NCBI RefSeq assembly: GCF_949152225.1
Contig: NZ_CASCJC010000001.1
Coordinates: 1,054,001 to 1,118,000, forward strand
Reading direction: 5' to 3'
From: Ligilactobacillus sp900765635
GTDB lineage: Bacteria; Bacillota; Bacilli; Lactobacillales; Lactobacillaceae
DNA length: 64,000 nucleotides
Shown: piece by piece, positions 34,369-44,937 of the stretch
Layout of the letters: the number at the start of each line of letters is the position of its first letter
Position numbering within the stretch: the stretch's first letter is position 1
Notes under the pieces: generated by a model
What the model was told of the DNA's origin: nothing
What the model saw: the letters and a program-made list of their open reading frames with translations, nothing else
Databases searched by the model: none
Position numbers and translations under genes: made by a program

Positions 34369-37300
34369 CTAAATTTCTAATACCATTTGAGCTTTAACTA
34401 AGTAAAGGTATTTATGCGCAACTTTTTTATGCAAAATATTTTCTAATGCTTGTGCATATAGCTCTAATTGTCCTTGATAAAGCTGTTTTAATTTATGTTC
34501 ACGTCCAACAAAATAATTATCTGTCTTATAATCAAACAAAATAATCTCGTCATTTTCATCGATGAAATAGCCATCGATAATCCCATGAACCAAGAGTGCT
34601 TCTTCTTGTAAATCTAGTTGTCCATTAAAAAGTTGATTTAATGGATAAAGTAAAGAAATAGGTTCTTCACGTCTTAAGCTTGCTTGAGATTGCAAGATTT
34701 TTTGTCCTAAAGAAGTTTGATAAAATGCCACAATCCCCTTAACATCTATTAATTGCGCTACTTCTGTAGTCAATAAGCCCGCTTGCAAAACTTCATCTAG
34801 CAAATCTTTGATCTTTTGTTCATTGATTTCACCTTGTAAATCAAGTTTTTGGAAAAGCAAATGCGTCGCCGTCCCAATTTGAGCCGCAGATACTTCAATG
34901 CTTTGCTGCATGAATTCAGGCAAAGCGTATTCACCAATATATTGCAGCCTACTATTATTGCTAAGTGCTGTTTCTTGGGTATCAAATTGGGGCATATTTT
35001 CATTATCCGGATCATCAATTAGCCGTTTAATATCACTAACAGCTTGATAAGCACTAATTTTTGTCAATAACTCATGCGGATAACGATACTCCAAAAGATC
35101 TTGTAGCGCACTACCGTCAAAATCTGTTTGTAATTCTTGCATTTTTAACCATTCATCAATACTTTGTTTAGGCATCTCACAAATTTCTAATTGTTGTTGT
35201 AAATAATCTTTACTCCAAATCTCTACTTTAAATGGAACATCTGTTGAAATCTTGGTACCATCAGCAAAATTAGCTATATCGGTAACTAAAGCATCCATAT
35301 CATTAACCTTTTGTACACCTTGGTTGCGATATATCACTTTATCGATGAAACCTTCTGTGCGAACTAGACAATTACCAATCCAATCTAAATAACAAGCTTG
35401 CGTTGATTTTCGTAAACTAAGTGGCAAGGTCATATCACTTGCGTCAAGTGCCTTGCTCCACGTCTGTAAACAAGTAGCTAAATCACGATATTGTCCAACA
35501 ATAAATAACCTTTGTTCTGCTCGTGTTAAAGCAACATACAATTTACGCATTTCTTCAGCCAATGACTTATTAAGACTTTCTTCACCAATTAGCGTTAAAA
35601 TTGGTGTCTTAATTTTGGCTTTCACCTTAGTTTGTTCAACTTCTATTTCTTTTAAGTAATTCAAACCAAAGCCTAACTGTTCATCCAACAAATAATTTCC
35701 ACGAACAATTTCTTGTAAATTAAATTGCTTTTTAGTATTGATTAAAAAAACAATTGGAAATTCTAGTCCTTTACTTTTATGAATTGTCATAAAAGTCACT
35801 GCATCTTCGCCACCCGTTAGATTAATCTGCGCTAAATCATTGTCTTTTGCTTGCATCTTTTTAATAAAGCGCACAAACTGAAAGATTCCTTTAAAACTCA
35901 TTTTTTCATATTCTGTAGCCCGATTATATAAAGCATGTAAGTTAGCTTGACGTTTCTTACCTCCAGGCATCCCTGCGACATAATCTAAGAACCCTGTTTG
36001 CTGATAAATTTGCCAAATTAAAACAGCTAACTCATCTTTATGGGCGGTTTCTCTAAACAAAGCTAAATCGTCTAAAAAACGTTGTTGTTTACATTGAAGT
36101 TGTACTTCAAACTCTAAAGTTTCATCTGCTTTAAAATTCGTTAAAGCTGTGTAAAAATCTCCTTGTTTAGTTTGAATACGTAAATAACTTAATTCATTTT
36201 CATCAAAACCATACATTGGTGAGCGTAAAACCGCTACTAATGAAATATCTTGATGCGGATTATCGATAATCTCAAGTAAAGACATCATTATTTGAATTTC
36301 AGTTGTCTGAAAATAGTTATTAGCATTATCAACATTAACTGGAATTCCTTGATTCCTAAACTCTTCTGTAATCAATAAACTGTCACCATGCGTAGAGGCT
36401 AAGATTGCAATATCTGAATACTTGATTGGGCGCAATTGCTTAGTCTTTTTATCATAAATTAGGTTGTCTTGTCCTTTTAAAAGCTCTTTAATTCGTTGAC
36501 AAACTAATAAAATTTGTCCTTGCTCTTTAGTATCAATTGTAAAATCTTGCGTCTCTTGTTCATCATCTGGTAGTTGCGATTCATAAATTAAAATTTCTGT
36601 AGGTATAGTAGCTAGCTGCTTTGGGTAACTCAAATTAGCTGCTTTTAGTTTTGCATCTTGATCATAATCAATCTCGCCTAACTTTTTATCCATCAATTGC
36701 TCAAAAATCAAATTAGTAAACTCTGTTACATTGGCAACTGAACGAAAGTTTTCTTGTAGTAAGATATTTTCACCTAAAAAATCCGGATTAAAGACATCAT
36801 TTACATCAAGATTTTGATAACTTTGCAACTTTGCATTAAAAAGCTGTGGATTTGCTTGTCTAAAACGATAGATTGATTGTTTAATATCACCAACCATAAA
36901 CATATTTTGCGAGGCAAGCTGTGTTAATAATGCTTCTTGAACACCGTTAGTATCTTGATATTCATCAACCATTATTTCTTGGTATTTCTCACGTAGCAAT
37001 TCTACAACTTGTTTTCCTTCAGGACTTTGATTTGAAACAATCTCTAACGCAAAATGTTCTAAATCATTAAAATCAAGCAAGTGCCGACGCTTTTTTTCAC
37101 GTTGATAGGCTTGACGAAATTCGACTACAATCTGTGCTAAACGTTTAACAACATCGCTTGAATTCAATAGTAATTCTATTAGTTCTTGACTATCTAAATA
37201 AAAATAGTCATTTTGAAGTTTTTTTATCGCATCTTTAGCTTGTTCATGCAAAGCTTTCATTTCTTTATTAATCTTAGCTGCTGGTGTGGTTAAATCATTT

Positions 37301-38376
37301 GGAACAGTGGGTGAACTATATTTTTTTAAAACAGGTTTCCCACTAAGATTAAATGTCGTTAACTTATTTTTTAAGCTATCAAAATCACATGTTTGCTGGC
37401 ATTCTCGCATAATTTCTTTAAATGTATCTAATTCAGTTAATTGAGTCAGCTTTTTTTCTTCATACTTAGCTAGATTGCGCGCCTGTTTTTTTTCAAAATC
37501 TTTTAGCTCAGGATCAACCCCATTTACCCATAAATCATCCAATAAAGGTTTTAACTTTTCTTGATACAGAGTATTTCGTTTTTCTAAAATTCTAACTATT
37601 GCTTGTAGCCTTTGAAAAATAAGTGGCTGTAAATAACCTTGCCATAGTTTAGTCTCAGTAAAATCTTGCGTTGCTTGACAATCATAAAGCTTAGCTAAAT
37701 GTGCTAGCCATTCTGTTGGCTGCGCATTTGCACTGGCAAATTCATCTACTTTCATTATCACTTGTGAGACGCCTTCATCACTGCGATCTTTCCCAAAAAT
37801 TTGAATGATTTTTTCAAAGTTTTTAGCATCTGAAACTATCTTAGGATCCGTCTGTTTTCCAGTTAAAACATCTTCTAACTGTTGATAGTAACCTTCAAGT
37901 AATTCTTCCCAAACGTCATAACGCAATAAAATTCGCTCTGTTTCATCTGCTAGTAATCTAAAATTAGGATCTAAATCCAACAAATAATAGTAACTACGAA
38001 TAAGTCGCATACAAAATGAATGTAAGGTGCTGATATCTGCAGTATTAACGCTCATTAATTGTTGTTGCAAGTGACGTTGCAGATTAGCAGCGCCTTTTTT
38101 AGGATTTTGATTTAACTCTTGTAATTTCTCTTGTAAAGCCTTGATCAAACGTTCTTTCATTTCTTTAGCTGCAGCTTCGGTAAATGTTACTACTAATAAG
38201 TTTTCTACACTCATTCCTTGCAACACAATTTTACGAATAATACGTTCAATCAATACTTTTGTTTTTCCTGAACCAGCTGAAGCTGAGACTAAAATATTAT
38301 GTCCGGTATTTACAATAGCTTTTTGTTGTCCTATAGTCGGAGTAAATCCACCATTTTTTGCTTGTTTTTCTTCCAT
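34369..38376 (-). CDS. addA: ATP-dependent helicase/nuclease subunit A (AddA/RexA)
   Basis: 1335 aa. UvrD-like helicase: Q motif TPTIGQQKAI, Walker A SASAGSGKTKVL, DEYQDTN, RFRQANPQLF, TIHKSKGLEFP and YVALTRAEQRL. C-terminal RecB-family nuclease with LFDYKTDN. With AddB it resects double-strand breaks and degrades foreign DNA until it meets a Chi site. Start ATG overlaps the addB stop (TAATG). Its normal terminator is split by IS copy 2. Confidence 0.96.
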   Translation of the reverse strand: MEEKQAKNGGFTPTIGQQKAIVNTGHNILVSASAGSGKTKVLIERIIRKIVLQGMSVENLLVVTFTEAAAKEMKERLIKALQEKLQELNQNPKKGAANLQRHLQQQLMSVNTADISTLHSFCMRLIRSYYYLLDLDPNFRLLADETERILLRYDVWEELLEGYYQQLEDVLTGKQTDPKIVSDAKNFEKIIQIFGKDRSDEGVSQVIMKVDEFASANAQPTEWLAHLAKLYDCQATQDFTETKLWQGYLQPLIFQRLQAIVRILEKRNTLYQEKLKPLLDDLWVNGVDPELKDFEKKQARNLAKYEEKKLTQLTELDTFKEIMRECQQTCDFDSLKNKLTTFNLSGKPVLKKYSSPTVPNDLTTPAAKINKEMKALHEQAKDAIKKLQNDYFYLDSQELIELLLNSSDVVKRLAQIVVEFRQAYQREKKRRHLLDFNDLEHFALEIVSNQSPEGKQVVELLREKYQEIMVDEYQDTNGVQEALLTQLASQNMFMVGDIKQSIYRFRQANPQLFNAKLQSYQNLDVNDVFNPDFLGENILLQENFRSVANVTEFTNLIFEQLMDKKLGEIDYDQDAKLKAANLSYPKQLATIPTEILIYESQLPDDEQETQDFTIDTKEQGQILLVCQRIKELLKGQDNLIYDKKTKQLRPIKYSDIAILASTHGDSLLITEEFRNQGIPVNVDNANNYFQTTEIQIMMSLLEIIDNPHQDISLVAVLRSPMYGFDENELSYLRIQTKQGDFYTALTNFKADETLEFEVQLQCKQQRFLDDLALFRETAHKDELAVLIWQIYQQTGFLDYVAGMPGGKKRQANLHALYNRATEYEKMSFKGIFQFVRFIKKMQAKDNDLAQINLTGGEDAVTFMTIHKSKGLEFPIVFLINTKKQFNLQEIVRGNYLLDEQLGFGLNYLKEIEVEQTKVKAKIKTPILTLIGEESLNKSLAEEMRKLYVALTRAEQRLFIVGQYRDLATCLQTWSKALDASDMTLPLSLRKSTQACYLDWIGNCLVRTEGFIDKVIYRNQGVQKVNDMDALVTDIANFADGTKISTDVPFKVEIWSKDYLQQQLEICEMPKQSIDEWLKMQELQTDFDGSALQDLLEYRYPHELLTKISAYQAVSDIKRLIDDPDNENMPQFDTQETALSNNSRLQYIGEYALPEFMQQSIEVSAAQIGTATHLLFQKLDLQGEINEQKIKDLLDEVLQAGLLTTEVAQLIDVKGIVAFYQTSLGQKILQSQASLRREEPISLLYPLNQLFNGQLDLQEEALLVHGIIDGYFIDENDEIILFDYKTDNYFVGREHKLKQLYQGQLELYAQALENILHKKVAHKYLYLVKAQMVLEI

Positions 38377-41300
38377 TAGGCACGCCCCTCCGCATTCAAT
38401 AGTTCTTTAATTTTTAGCCACAATTCTTCTTCACTTAATTCTTCGATTCGATGATAATTATTAGCTGCTAAAAGTGTATCAAAAGTCATAATTGCTCCAT
38501 AATCAGTATAATCTAAGCCCGTGTTATCTTTTAATTTATACGGCGCTAAATCTATCACACCTTCAAAAATTTGCTTTCTTGCTTCATTTAACTTTAAATC
38601 ATTCAATAGCAATAATTCGTTAAACTGATTAAGTGTCAATAATTTACTTTGATTTTTAGCCTTGAAACTTTGTGAACCACTCTCAAATTTTAGTGGATAA
38701 GACATTGACTCTCCAGCTTTTTTATTTTGTGCTGCTTGCTTAAGTTTAATGTCTAAAGCTTGTAAATAACTATTTTCATCTAGTGAGCTTGGATCATCTG
38801 CACACCGATATAATCCTTGATAGACGTACTTTTGACTAATATTTTTTTGTGCCTTTCCTTGTTGTAAATCCTTAACATCAAATATTGGATCAAGTAATTG
38901 TAAATATGAAACACTTCCCAAATTAAGCAAGGTATCAGCAGAAATACCTAATTTTTCCAGTAAGTCTGGTGCTAAATGCAAATCAGCAACCTGTAACTTT
39001 GTTTTACTTAGATTATGCAATGCGTTTAAGTATGTCAATAATTGTAAAGATAGACCATTATAAGCTTTCAATAAAAAGTCTTGCATCTTTGCATTTAGAT
39101 TGCCTGATTTATAATCAATAACATTCAAATATAAACTGGCATTAGCATCTTTAACCAAATCCAATCTATCAATGCGCCCACGTACATACATCTTATTTTG
39201 CAAACCATCTTTGGGATAAACTAAGGCTGGCAAAGAGCCTCCCATACCAAAACTAGTTTCTGTTTTTAAAGTATAAATTTCTTCACCGCTTTGTTGACGC
39301 TTAATAGCTTGACTTACTTGATAGATAGTTTTTTCCAATTGGCGTTTCGTATAACGATACCTAGCACTACTATTAAAAACCTTGAAACGTTGTTGTTCAT
39401 CTAACTGCTCAAATGTTTGTTTCATCAAGCTATCAAATTCTTGACTGCTTAACTCTGCTACAGTCGCATGCTTTTGCAAAACATTTTGGAAAAACCCATC
39501 CAAAACCGCATGGAAAAACTCACCCGTATCAGCCGGAGCTAAAACAAATTCTTTTCTAGGCTGTAGCCGCAAACCATATTGTAAAAAATATTCATATGGA
39601 TTGGCATAAAACGTCTCTAGCCTTGAAATAGAGGTAAATATTTCTGTACCATATAATTTTTTTACAATTTCAGGAGCTAATTTTTTGTGTCCATTCTCGT
39701 CAACTGGTGTCGTAGGTAAAATATCGTTTTGATAATTCAAACTTTGCAATAGCTGTTGCGTTAAAGCTGGCAATTTTTTACGTTCATATGCTAATAACCA
39801 CTGCCATGGCAAATCTAATGTAGTTTGCTTTTCATAGGCTTCTTGACTAGCAGTAATCAACTCGCTTAATGAAGTTTGTGCTGTGCCTAAAAACGCTAAA
39901 CCAGTTTGACCAATGTCATCACATAAGTCTATCGTCTTTAACTTTAATGCATCAGATATTTTTTTCACATAGCTTGACAATTCAAGTTTTTTACCATCAA
40001 CATCGGATTTAGGAGCCGTAAATATAAGACGTTGACTTGGCGTTAAAAATGCCTGATAGTGTTTAAATGGTTCATCTGCTAAAACTAATTCACTATAGTC
40101 GTTGATAAACTTATGCTCTGATTCGGCTTGATTCCAATATTTTTCTAACAGGTGTCTATCTTGATCAGTCAATAACATATTATTTTCAACACGAACTGGC
40201 ATTACATCATCACAAGCACCTATAATAAAAGTCACTTTGCGTGTTGCTAGTTGTGTCACACTAGTCTGTGAAAAAATAACTTGATCTAAGGTTGATGGGA
40301 CACGTGAATAGGTCGCACTTTCAAAACCACTTTGTAAGATATCTAAAAATTCCTTTTCAATAAACGGCTCTTTACCTAATGCAATCACATACTCATCTAG
40401 TAATAAACAAAAAGCATCCCAAACTTGTTTAGGCCGTGTAAAATCATCATAGGAAGCATCCGTAGCTTGCAACTTTTCTTGTGCAGCCTTTTGCCACGCT
40501 TGCAATTGAGCTGTTACACCTATTTTTTGTAAAAAAGTAACTAGTTCAAAAACAGCCTGTTGACCAGTAGTAACTTGTGTTAATTTTTTAAAAAAGCCAT
40601 TGAGCTGTTGAAAAATACTTCTTCGCAACATATTAATTTTTTGATTAAGCCCCAAAGAATCTTGTGCTTGTAAATGCTCTTTAGGGCTTTCATTAGGTTG
40701 TGGTTTCCTTTTTTGTATAACCCAATTTTCATCCCCCGACCAATCGCACACTGTCCGATAGCCATTTTGTAGTATACAATTTTCTAACAAATCAAGCATT
40801 CCACGGTATTCCTGTACAGTCAATTCATCTGCACCGATTTTAGGTATAAATAATTCAGTTTTTAGCAACCTCATCATTTCATGGTAGCCAAATCCCCGTC
40901 GCTTAATCGCAAAAAGTGCCATAATAAATTCGACTAAGGGATGATCTATCATACTTTTATCTAAATCAACGAAGACTGGAATTTGATATTGTTGAAAAAT
41001 TGGCTGTAACAAATTACGATATTTGGTCATATCTGGCGTTAATACTAAAATTTCTTGATAACTATAGCCATTTTTAACTAATCGTCGAATTTGACTAGCA
41101 ACATATCTTAACTCATAGACACGATCATTTGTTGTCACCAACATAAGATTTTCGTTAGATATTGCAGGATATGTCTTATCTCTAAGCAACTGATTGGTAT
41201 CTATCCAATACTGTTCTAGCACCTGCAAGGTTGGTGTAACACGTGTTTGATCGGTAATAAAAGTTGTAGGCTCTAAAACTATTTTTAATTGTCTAGCTTC

Positions 41301-42101
41301 ATTACAAAGACTGTTATACAGCCGTTGTTGCTTAAAAAACAAGCCTTGTGTTTGATTAATAGCTTCTTTAGTCATTGTCAAAGCAATTTCAACGCTCTTA
41401 GCTTGTTTAAATAATACGCTTAATACATCACGTTCTAGTGCACTAAAATGTGTAAATCCATTAAATATAAACACTGAATCTTGTAGATTCTTTGTCTCTA
41501 AATATTTCTTTAGTGCTGCCAAAACTTGTGCACTGTCCAAATAATCATCTTTTAAATATTCAACAAACTCTTGATACACTAAATTTAAATCATTAAGTTT
41601 TGCACGTAAATTTTCATTTTGTCCATTTTGTTTAGGTAAATTAACGATTAATTTATCTAAATCGCTTGGTGTAATTCCTCCAAGCTTTAATTCTAATAAT
41701 TGTTCTGCTAATTTAGTCGCAAACCCAGGCTTTCCCTGCTCTCTTGTAAAGACATACAATTTTTTTGCATCTAAACCATGTAAAATATGCGCAACTACCA
41801 TCGCTAAGCCATCTTGTGTTAAATGACGTCGTTGAAAAATCGCTTGGTCCTTCATAAAATACCAAGCTAAGCGCGTAAAAGAAAAAGTTTGGACATTGTT
41901 TTGTGCGTATAGATTGGTTATTTGACTAAACGCTTGACGCAAATACTTCAACAAGTTTACTTCTGATTCAAACTTTATATGATCAGGAACAATATAAAAA
42001 TACTGACTATTCGGTTCTTTTTTGAGTCGCGTCACTATATCTTCAAACAACACCTTTTGCAAATCTTGCGATGCTGCTCCCAAAACAAATTTTAAACTCA
42101 T
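38376..42101 (-). CDS. addB: ATP-dependent nuclease subunit B (AddB/RexB)
   Basis: 1241 aa. N terminus MSLKFVLGAASQDLQK has no Walker A box, as in lactic-acid-bacterial RexB. C-terminal nuclease domain with NVIDYKSGN. The iron-sulfur cysteines of B. subtilis AddB are missing: the first is replaced in FYANPYEYFLQYG and the C-terminal C-x2-C-x5-C cluster is absent. RexB proteins of streptococci share this loss. ATG start with GAGGAG. First gene of the addBA operon; its own extended -10 lies at 42132-42140. Confidence 0.94.
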   Translation of the reverse strand: MSLKFVLGAASQDLQKVLFEDIVTRLKKEPNSQYFYIVPDHIKFESEVNLLKYLRQAFSQITNLYAQNNVQTFSFTRLAWYFMKDQAIFQRRHLTQDGLAMVVAHILHGLDAKKLYVFTREQGKPGFATKLAEQLLELKLGGITPSDLDKLIVNLPKQNGQNENLRAKLNDLNLVYQEFVEYLKDDYLDSAQVLAALKKYLETKNLQDSVFIFNGFTHFSALERDVLSVLFKQAKSVEIALTMTKEAINQTQGLFFKQQRLYNSLCNEARQLKIVLEPTTFITDQTRVTPTLQVLEQYWIDTNQLLRDKTYPAISNENLMLVTTNDRVYELRYVASQIRRLVKNGYSYQEILVLTPDMTKYRNLLQPIFQQYQIPVFVDLDKSMIDHPLVEFIMALFAIKRRGFGYHEMMRLLKTELFIPKIGADELTVQEYRGMLDLLENCILQNGYRTVCDWSGDENWVIQKRKPQPNESPKEHLQAQDSLGLNQKINMLRRSIFQQLNGFFKKLTQVTTGQQAVFELVTFLQKIGVTAQLQAWQKAAQEKLQATDASYDDFTRPKQVWDAFCLLLDEYVIALGKEPFIEKEFLDILQSGFESATYSRVPSTLDQVIFSQTSVTQLATRKVTFIIGACDDVMPVRVENNMLLTDQDRHLLEKYWNQAESEHKFINDYSELVLADEPFKHYQAFLTPSQRLIFTAPKSDVDGKKLELSSYVKKISDALKLKTIDLCDDIGQTGLAFLGTAQTSLSELITASQEAYEKQTTLDLPWQWLLAYERKKLPALTQQLLQSLNYQNDILPTTPVDENGHKKLAPEIVKKLYGTEIFTSISRLETFYANPYEYFLQYGLRLQPRKEFVLAPADTGEFFHAVLDGFFQNVLQKHATVAELSSQEFDSLMKQTFEQLDEQQRFKVFNSSARYRYTKRQLEKTIYQVSQAIKRQQSGEEIYTLKTETSFGMGGSLPALVYPKDGLQNKMYVRGRIDRLDLVKDANASLYLNVIDYKSGNLNAKMQDFLLKAYNGLSLQLLTYLNALHNLSKTKLQVADLHLAPDLLEKLGISADTLLNLGSVSYLQLLDPIFDVKDLQQGKAQKNISQKYVYQGLYRCADDPSSLDENSYLQALDIKLKQAAQNKKAGESMSYPLKFESGSQSFKAKNQSKLLTLNQFNELLLLNDLKLNEARKQIFEGVIDLAPYKLKDNTGLDYTDYGAIMTFDTLLAANNYHRIEELSEEELWLKIKELLNAEGRA

Positions 42102-42131
42102 CTTAGCTCCTCGCTTTCATTTAATACTATT

Positions 42132-42140
42132 AGTATATCA
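42132..42140 (-). promoter_or_regulatory. Extended -10 promoter of addBA
   Basis: On the minus strand TGA-TATACT, about 30 nt before the addB start and downstream of the dlt terminator. Confidence 0.55.
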
Positions 42141-42161
42141 TTTTTTATTTGAGCTAATTAC

Positions 42162-42199
42162 AAAAAAGCAACGAAACTACTTTAGTAACGTTGCTTTTT
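42162..42199 (-). terminator. Terminator of the dlt operon
   Basis: AAAAAGCAACG and CGTTGCTTTTT arms around a loop with inner TACT / AGTA; T run on both strands. It begins 2 nt after the dltD stop. Confidence 0.88.
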
Positions 42200-42201
42200 A
42201 G

Positions 42202-43494
42202 CTAAATATCCGTTTGTTGTTTGAGATAATCATTCAAAGCCTGACCCTGCAAGTCTTGCCATTTCTTTGAATAAAATTTATCGTTAATTTGATATGTTGG
42301 CTGCTTTTGTTTATTCATCAAAAATGGTGCCACATATTGATCCATCTTCAACCAACCGCGCCAGCCTAAATGAATAGTATCTTGCATAAAGTATTTTTCA
42401 GCACCGTCTTTAGATAAGTCAGCAATATTATGAAAACCTTGACTTTCTAACTGATAACGAATCTTTTCGTTAAATTGCGTTAACATTTTTAAAGATAAGC
42501 CTGTAAAATTACTCCATTGGCGGTTAACCGGTGGAATTACGAATAAAACATCCGTATGATTTTTTGCAAATTGATTCAAAACTAATTGAAAATCTGCAAA
42601 TTCTGGTGAAGCAACATAATTTTTACTTGCTTGTTCACCTGCTAATTTTCGGTACGTTTTTTTCAAACGCTTATTCCAAAAATTATTGCTAATTTCAAAT
42701 TGATTATTATCCGTCTTTTTTTGTCCAATCTGATAGGCTAATTGATCTAGATCTGCAAAATCATAATTGTCGGGTAATGCTTTAGCTACACGTTTGATAC
42801 GTTGCCGACGATCATTTAACTTTAAAGTTGAAAATAATTGATCTTCATGCATAAGTTGATTGCGGCGTAATTTCAAGTAAACTAATTGCATCTCAGACAA
42901 ATTTTGACCATCTGCTTTCTTTTGAATACAATTCTCAATCATCTTATCTGAATGTGCAGATGGCATTTGTAATAAGCGTTTGGCTGCATAGCGTTGCATT
43001 TCTGTATTTTTATCTTGATTATCCAATAACCAAGTTACGGCTTGTAAATTAGAATAGTATAATGCAAAAGCTCCTGGCGCTATTCCTTGTTTAACAAACC
43101 ATTGTGGCGAAATTACAAAAACAGCCTTCTTATCTTTTAATTGAGCATTAATTTCTTGCATACCAAAGAACTGAGATAACGATTGCGCTCCCATTGCTCC
43201 TAACAGAAACGGACGATATGGACGCTTATATTTTTGTGCCAGTACAAAAGGATGAAAAGCATCTATTCTTGAAAACTCCGATGATCCAAAAAAAGGAACA
43301 TAATTTTTCTCAAGTGCTGTTTGTTTAACGATTGTTCCTTTAAAAATATTAGCCGACTGCGATAACGCCGCCCTTTTTAGCGTTACATTATCTATTTTTT
43401 TAGAACTAAGTGGTGCAACCAAAAAGACACCTAATAAGAATGCCGCTAAAAAGACCGGTCCAAAAATTTTGAACAGCTCTTTTCTTAACTTCAT
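42202..43494 (-). CDS. dltD: D-alanyl transfer protein DltD
   Basis: 430 aa. N-terminal membrane anchor (about 11-29), then an SGNH-like extracytoplasmic domain: serine in FFGSSEFSRID and the C-terminal DTIHLGWRGW with the Asp-His pair. It is needed for the final transfer of D-alanine to lipoteichoic acid. ATG start 2 nt after the dltC stop. Last gene of dltXABCD. Confidence 0.95.
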   Translation of the reverse strand: MKLRKELFKIFGPVFLAAFLLGVFLVAPLSSKKIDNVTLKRAALSQSANIFKGTIVKQTALEKNYVPFFGSSEFSRIDAFHPFVLAQKYKRPYRPFLLGAMGAQSLSQFFGMQEINAQLKDKKAVFVISPQWFVKQGIAPGAFALYYSNLQAVTWLLDNQDKNTEMQRYAAKRLLQMPSAHSDKMIENCIQKKADGQNLSEMQLVYLKLRRNQLMHEDQLFSTLKLNDRRQRIKRVAKALPDNYDFADLDQLAYQIGQKKTDNNQFEISNNFWNKRLKKTYRKLAGEQASKNYVASPEFADFQLVLNQFAKNHTDVLFVIPPVNRQWSNFTGLSLKMLTQFNEKIRYQLESQGFHNIADLSKDGAEKYFMQDTIHLGWRGWLKMDQYVAPFLMNKQKQPTYQINDKFYSKKWQDLQGQALNDYLKQQTDI

Positions 43495-43496
43495 AG

Positions 43497-43721
43497 TTAC
43501 ATATTTTCAACTTTCGCAATAATTTTATTTGGTGTATCCCATTCTGTTCTTTCAAATTCAGAAACTGGAACTTCAATACCACATTGCATTTGTAATTCAA
43601 GTAATAACTGTACTGTCCCCATCGAATCTAACAAGCCACTTTCAAACAAGTTATAATCCATATCTGTTGCAAAATCTTGTCCTGTCAAACCTTCTAAAAT
43701 TTCTAAAACTTTTTCTTTCAT
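43497..43721 (-). CDS. dltC: D-alanyl carrier protein DltC
   Basis: 74 aa, acidic. The phosphopantetheine serine is S33 in ESGLLDSMGTVQLL. It receives D-alanine from DltA and hands it to the DltB channel complex. A few residues shorter at the N terminus than most relatives. ATG start with GGGAG. Overlaps nothing; 19 nt after dltB. Confidence 0.95.
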   Translation of the reverse strand: MKEKVLEILEGLTGQDFATDMDYNLFESGLLDSMGTVQLLLELQMQCGIEVPVSEFERTEWDTPNKIIAKVENM

Positions 43722-43740
43722 AATTTACTCCCTATCCTTT

Positions 43741-44937
43741 CTAATTTCTAAAAAATAATGTATCTAAAAATCCGGAAAAAATCAAAAAACTAAAGCAAAC
43801 AACATTAAATGTGATAACAATCCCTAACAAATGTGTTGCTTTATTACTTGGTAGCTTAGCTTGATGCTTCTTTTTAAAGCGTAACCATGCATCACAGATG
43901 ATAATTGCACAAGCATGAAACAAACCATAAACAATATAATACCAAGTCACACCATGCCAAAATCCCATTAGTAAAAATAAAACTAAATAACCGAGATTGG
44001 CGATTGTTACCTTATTAGTCAACAGTTTATTTTTCATGATAAAAAAGACAAACCGCATATAAACATAGTCTCTAAACCAAAACGACAAGGTCATATGCCA
44101 TCTATTCCAAAATTCTTTGATATTCGGTGCACTAAATGGTTTATTAAAGTTAATTGGTGTTTTTACACCCAACAAATAACTAATAGCGACTGCAAACAAA
44201 CTATAGCCTGCAAAATCAAAGAATAAGTCCATGGAATACACATACATATATGCTACTAATGCCCATGAAATTCCACCATCAAACAAAGCAACATGACCAA
44301 CTTTAGGCAACAACACACTTCCAAAGAAATACGCCAAAACAAATTTATATAAAAAGCCTAAAAAGATATAAAAAACACCTTTACCCAACAATTGAATATA
44401 TTCTTCTTTACTTGGGGCTTTATTATAATCTTGTAAAAAACGTCGATAGCGATCGATTGGTCCTGATGAAATAGTCGGGAAGAATAACAAGAAGTGCAAA
44501 ACTTCTTTAAAATCAAGCTCTTTGATTAAACCATCCCGCATTTCCATAACTATTCCAACAACTTTAAATGTTAAATAACTAATTCCCAAAAAGCCAATTA
44601 AAGAATTATGCCCGCTTAAAGCCGGCGTTAACTTAACAATAACCAACGGTAAAATTGCTAAGATAACCGCTAAAACAAAGACACTACCACTGTTTTTTTG
44701 TCGCCTGTGATACAAGTATGCATATAAAATACACAACTCAAAAACAATGTATCCTATTAAGGCTAATCCTTCTTGCCACTTAGGACCTCCAAAGGTTAGC
44801 AATAAGAATAGAAATGAAATGACTGTTTCATAAACTCTAAATCTTTTACCATTTAAAAGACCGACCATAATAGGCAAAAGACCCAAACCTAGTAATAAAA
44901 AATACGTTGGATTTTGATATGGTTGTAGGTTTAACAT
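43741..44937 (-). CDS. dltB: MBOAT O-acyltransferase DltB
   Basis: 398 aa, about a dozen membrane helices. MBOAT signature with the catalytic histidine in LMGFWHGVTWYYIVYG and the conserved FNKPFSAPNIKEFWNRWHMTLS block. It moves D-alanine from DltC across the membrane. The ATG lies inside the dltA stop (ATGTTAA, 7-nt overlap), so translation is coupled. Confidence 0.96.
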   Translation of the reverse strand: MLNLQPYQNPTYFLLLGLGLLPIMVGLLNGKRFRVYETVISFLFLLLTFGGPKWQEGLALIGYIVFELCILYAYLYHRRQKNSGSVFVLAVILAILPLVIVKLTPALSGHNSLIGFLGISYLTFKVVGIVMEMRDGLIKELDFKEVLHFLLFFPTISSGPIDRYRRFLQDYNKAPSKEEYIQLLGKGVFYIFLGFLYKFVLAYFFGSVLLPKVGHVALFDGGISWALVAYMYVYSMDLFFDFAGYSLFAVAISYLLGVKTPINFNKPFSAPNIKEFWNRWHMTLSFWFRDYVYMRFVFFIMKNKLLTNKVTIANLGYLVLFLLMGFWHGVTWYYIVYGLFHACAIIICDAWLRFKKKHQAKLPSNKATHLLGIVITFNVVCFSFLIFSGFLDTLFFRN

